Positions 62,446 to 64,000 of a stretch of DNA of 64,000 nt are shown here, in pieces. Under the pieces are notes generated by a model. The model was not told where the DNA came from, did no database searches, and saw nothing but the letters and a program-made list of their open reading frames with translations. The stretch is taken from positions 62,001 through 126,000 of the forward strand of contig NZ_JHXZ01000015.1 in assembly GCF_000621565.1 (NCBI RefSeq). The letters run 5' to 3'. The stretch is from Butyrivibrio sp. LB2008 (GTDB lineage: Bacteria; Bacillota; Clostridia; Lachnospirales; Lachnospiraceae). A program made the position numbers and the translations under genes. Position 1 is the first letter of the stretch. Each line of letters begins with the position of its first letter.

Positions 62446-63207
62446 TTGATAGATTCAACCAAACTGAAATACAAAAAGTTCATAGACCCAAGGAGTAAGA
62501 CAGTAGACGGATTCACAGAAGGATTTTCCGGAGAATTGCTACTCGGAACATCTCCAAATGGGAATAGATATATCATCAAACATACAGAAGTGACGGATGC
62601 AGGCAATGAATTTGTGGCGAGCTTTGTTGCAAGAAAGATGGGAATTCCGGTTGCAAAAGCGCATCTGCTGACACCTAATAAGAAATTCCGCTGTCCCTAC
62701 GCTGTTGCTATTGATTATTTGGATGGCCTTGAGTTCGTGAAATACTCAAAGGAACTGACAGACCGTGAGAAAAGAGACATTCTTGCGCAGTTTGCGTTTG
62801 CAATCATGCTGAATAATTCTGATATCGTGCAGTTGTATAAGAGCATGGGAAGAGTAGTACAGGTGGATTTCGGTGATTCTTTTAATATGGGAGGATTGTT
62901 CCTTGAGGCTGCGCTTCGAAGTGGAGAAAAAGAGATTGCGCAGGACATCCTTGATAGATGTAGATCATCTTTTGCAATATCAGTAGATTGCATTGATTTT
63001 GAAATTCCTGAATTGTCTCGTCCTTTGGGAATGGAGCCGGATGAGGCAAGAGTAATAATGATCGATGCGGCAAAGAAGATCCTTAATATAACAATTGAAG
63101 ATATGGAATACCTGGTGAATGAGCTTATGAACATCTATCCTAAAGGTGTGGCAATGAATTACGTATCGGCAATAGCCATGCTTCAGAGAAAGATGGAAAC
63201 ACTTTAA
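62446..63207 (+). CDS. HipA-like kinase-fold protein
   Basis: A 253-residue protein. An N-terminal lobe with GFSGELLLGTSPNGNRYIIK (ATP-binding strand and Lys), TEVTDAGNEFVASFVARKMG, and a later VVQVDFGDSFNMGG (D-F-G metal motif) match the HipA/PI3-4-kinase-like fold. Whether it is a toxin kinase is open; there is no HipB-like partner upstream. The start is TTG 62446 with AGAGG about 13 bases before. A small broken acidic gene lies about 100 bases downstream. Confidence 0.6.
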   Translation: MIDSTKLKYKKFIDPRSKTVDGFTEGFSGELLLGTSPNGNRYIIKHTEVTDAGNEFVASFVARKMGIPVAKAHLLTPNKKFRCPYAVAIDYLDGLEFVKYSKELTDREKRDILAQFAFAIMLNNSDIVQLYKSMGRVVQVDFGDSFNMGGLFLEAALRSGEKEIAQDILDRCRSSFAISVDCIDFEIPELSRPLGMEPDEARVIMIDAAKKILNITIEDMEYLVNELMNIYPKGVAMNYVSAIAMLQRKMETL

Positions 63208-63308
63208 TATAATATGAAACTGTTAGTTTTAATGAGTTTTCAAAAGCTTTGGGAAGTAGAGAACTCTTTGAGAATACTGTATTGTGATTTCAAGTTACGG
63301 AGGTTAGC

Positions 63309-63436
63309 ATGGATACTCAAGTTATTACCGTAAATAATGAAGAAATAACGCATCAGAGGAAGAAGAATTTGATGAGATGTTTCCTGATTTTCCGCTATCT
63401 TTGTGCAGGGAACTTATCAGAACTGTTATAGCTTAG
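63309..63436 (+). pseudogene. Small acidic gene broken by a one-base deletion
   Basis: ATG 63309 has GGAGG at 8 bases and reads MDTQVITVNNEEITHQ before drifting. One base added in the A-run near 63343 restores a 42-residue protein ending EEEEFDEMFPDFPLSLCREL and a stop at 63434-63436. The good ribosome binding site and the coherent second half suggest a real gene with a recent frameshift. Function unknown. Confidence 0.4.
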
Positions 63437-63444
63437 GTTAAAAT

Positions 63445-63490
63445 GTTTATACTTAAAACTGACCCATCCGGGTCAATTTTAAGTGTAAAC
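63445..63490. repeat. 46-base near-perfect palindrome
   Basis: GTTTATACTTAAAA (63445-63458) pairs with TTTTAAGTGTAAAC (63477-63490) and TGACCC (63460-63465) with GGGTCA (63470-63475); loop ATCC, one internal mismatch. It ends 3 bases before the stop of the minus-strand gene, so it may be a shared terminator, or a small repeat element. Confidence 0.75.
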
Positions 63491-63492
63491 TT

Positions 63493-64000
63493 TCACTTTA
63501 TCAAGTCTTGATAAATCTGTCTTACAGCTTTGTCGATATTGTAGGTACCGATATATCCGAAAGGAATTTTCCGTTCCCTGACGGCGGCAATGAATTTGTA
63601 GTAGCTGACGTGGCTTATGTAATCGGTGTAGAAATATACTTTGTCTTTGTTCTCAAGCATAGCGCCGTCAACAGTTTTGTAGGCATTTACAGAAATGAAC
63701 TTCCAGTTGGGAAACAGCTCTTTTAACTTGTTCTGCCAATTAATGTGACCACCGATTATGACAATTTTTTTCTCTGCGATTAGTTTTTTCATTTCTGAAA
63801 GAGTGTCTTCCTCTACGGGGGCATCTTCCTCGTGTTCCAGATTATATGCGAACTCGCGCAGTGATATGAGTTCATCTCTTTCTTCTTCATATTTTTTTAG
63901 AAGGCTGTTTGCCTCGTCAGAAGAGCGTTTTGCTGATCTATATTGATCACGGAGATACATGTTCTCTTGCTCTTTTTCATGGAGCTTTGTTCGAAGCTCG
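63493..64000 (-). CDS. Coiled-coil DUF2325-like protein (5' end beyond window)
   Basis: The minus-strand frame is open to the window edge; only the last 169 codons are visible. A charged coiled coil (KRSSDEANSLLKKYEEERDE) precedes a small domain of about 95 residues starting KKIVIIGGHINWQNKLKEL and ending in VRERKIPFGYIGTYNIDKAV. This resembles DUF2325, a Rossmann-like domain. Internal ATG 63960 is not taken as the start because the frame continues upstream without a stop. Function unknown. Confidence 0.7.
   Translation of the reverse strand, partial: ELRTKLHEKEQENMYLRDQYRSAKRSSDEANSLLKKYEEERDELISLREFAYNLEHEEDAPVEEDTLSEMKKLIAEKKIVIIGGHINWQNKLKELFPNWKFISVNAYKTVDGAMLENKDKVYFYTDYISHVSYYKFIAAVRERKIPFGYIGTYNIDKAVRQIYQDLIK

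Noticed and set aside
1..64000. tRNA, rRNA genes and CRISPR arrays
   Set aside because: No GGTTCGA-type tRNA arms in context, no rRNA-like conserved stretches and no regularly spaced long repeats were seen by eye.

Overview
The window looks like a low-to-moderate GC Firmicutes chromosome, most likely a Lachnospiraceae (Butyrivibrio/Pseudobutyrivibrio-like). The reasons are AGGAGG-type ribosome binding sites, the gene order argF-birA-coaX-(DUF6145-like)-dusB-greA-lysS, and a clostridial-type conjugative element. This placement comes from gene content and order only; no database search was run.

Left part, 1-30346, is mostly housekeeping chromosome. It holds a PD-(D/E)XK-type nuclease, xylulokinase, a paralogous cluster of membrane and WG-repeat-like proteins (one broken by an in-frame TAG), an alpha/beta hydrolase, metK under a SAM-I riboswitch with its terminator, a large membrane-anchored protein, dnaE on the minus strand, pfkA, and a folate operon (folE, folP, fused folB-folK). 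It continues with a LytTR two-component system, an SpoU-family rRNA methyltransferase, proC, a SleB-like cell-wall hydrolase, argF-birA-coaX, a DUF6145-like gene, dusB, greA and lysS. Terminators and several near-consensus sigma-A promoters separate the units.

From about 30650 to at least 51740 lies an integrative/conjugative or plasmid-like element. It has a two-domain DUF6462-like DNA-binding protein, ParA, ParB, a short RepA-N paralog, a full RepA with iteron-like repeats inside its gene, a type VII (LXG) effector cassette with a lytic-transglycosylase-like toxin domain and a likely immunity protein, then a type IV transfer operon (DUF5688, PcfB, VirD4/TraG, Maff2, VirB6-like, PrgI, VirB4, NlpC/P60 hydrolase, DUF4315, DUF4366, MobC, relaxase) and SSB. 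The transfer operon is preceded by six TGTCC-type repeats set one helical turn apart directly against a sigma-A promoter, followed by two leader hairpins with U-tracts. No integrase or resolvase is visible, so the right end of the element is not fixed and may lie beyond the window.

51930-60110 reads as a defence or cargo island: a SieB-like membrane protein, a GATC-type restriction-modification locus (Vsr, an uncharacterised nuclease-like protein, a Sau3AI/MutH-like endonuclease, a C5 methyltransferase), a T5orf172/GIY-YIG-like protein, a small PD-(D/E)XK-like protein, and a two-gene pair of DUF4238 protein plus membrane-anchored HEPN-motif protein. The last is the best candidate here for an undescribed system.

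60200-64000 holds an MBL-fold hydrolase, two poorly known genes, a HipA-like kinase-fold protein, a small frameshifted ORF, a long palindrome, and the 3' part of a coiled-coil DUF2325-like gene that runs off the right edge.
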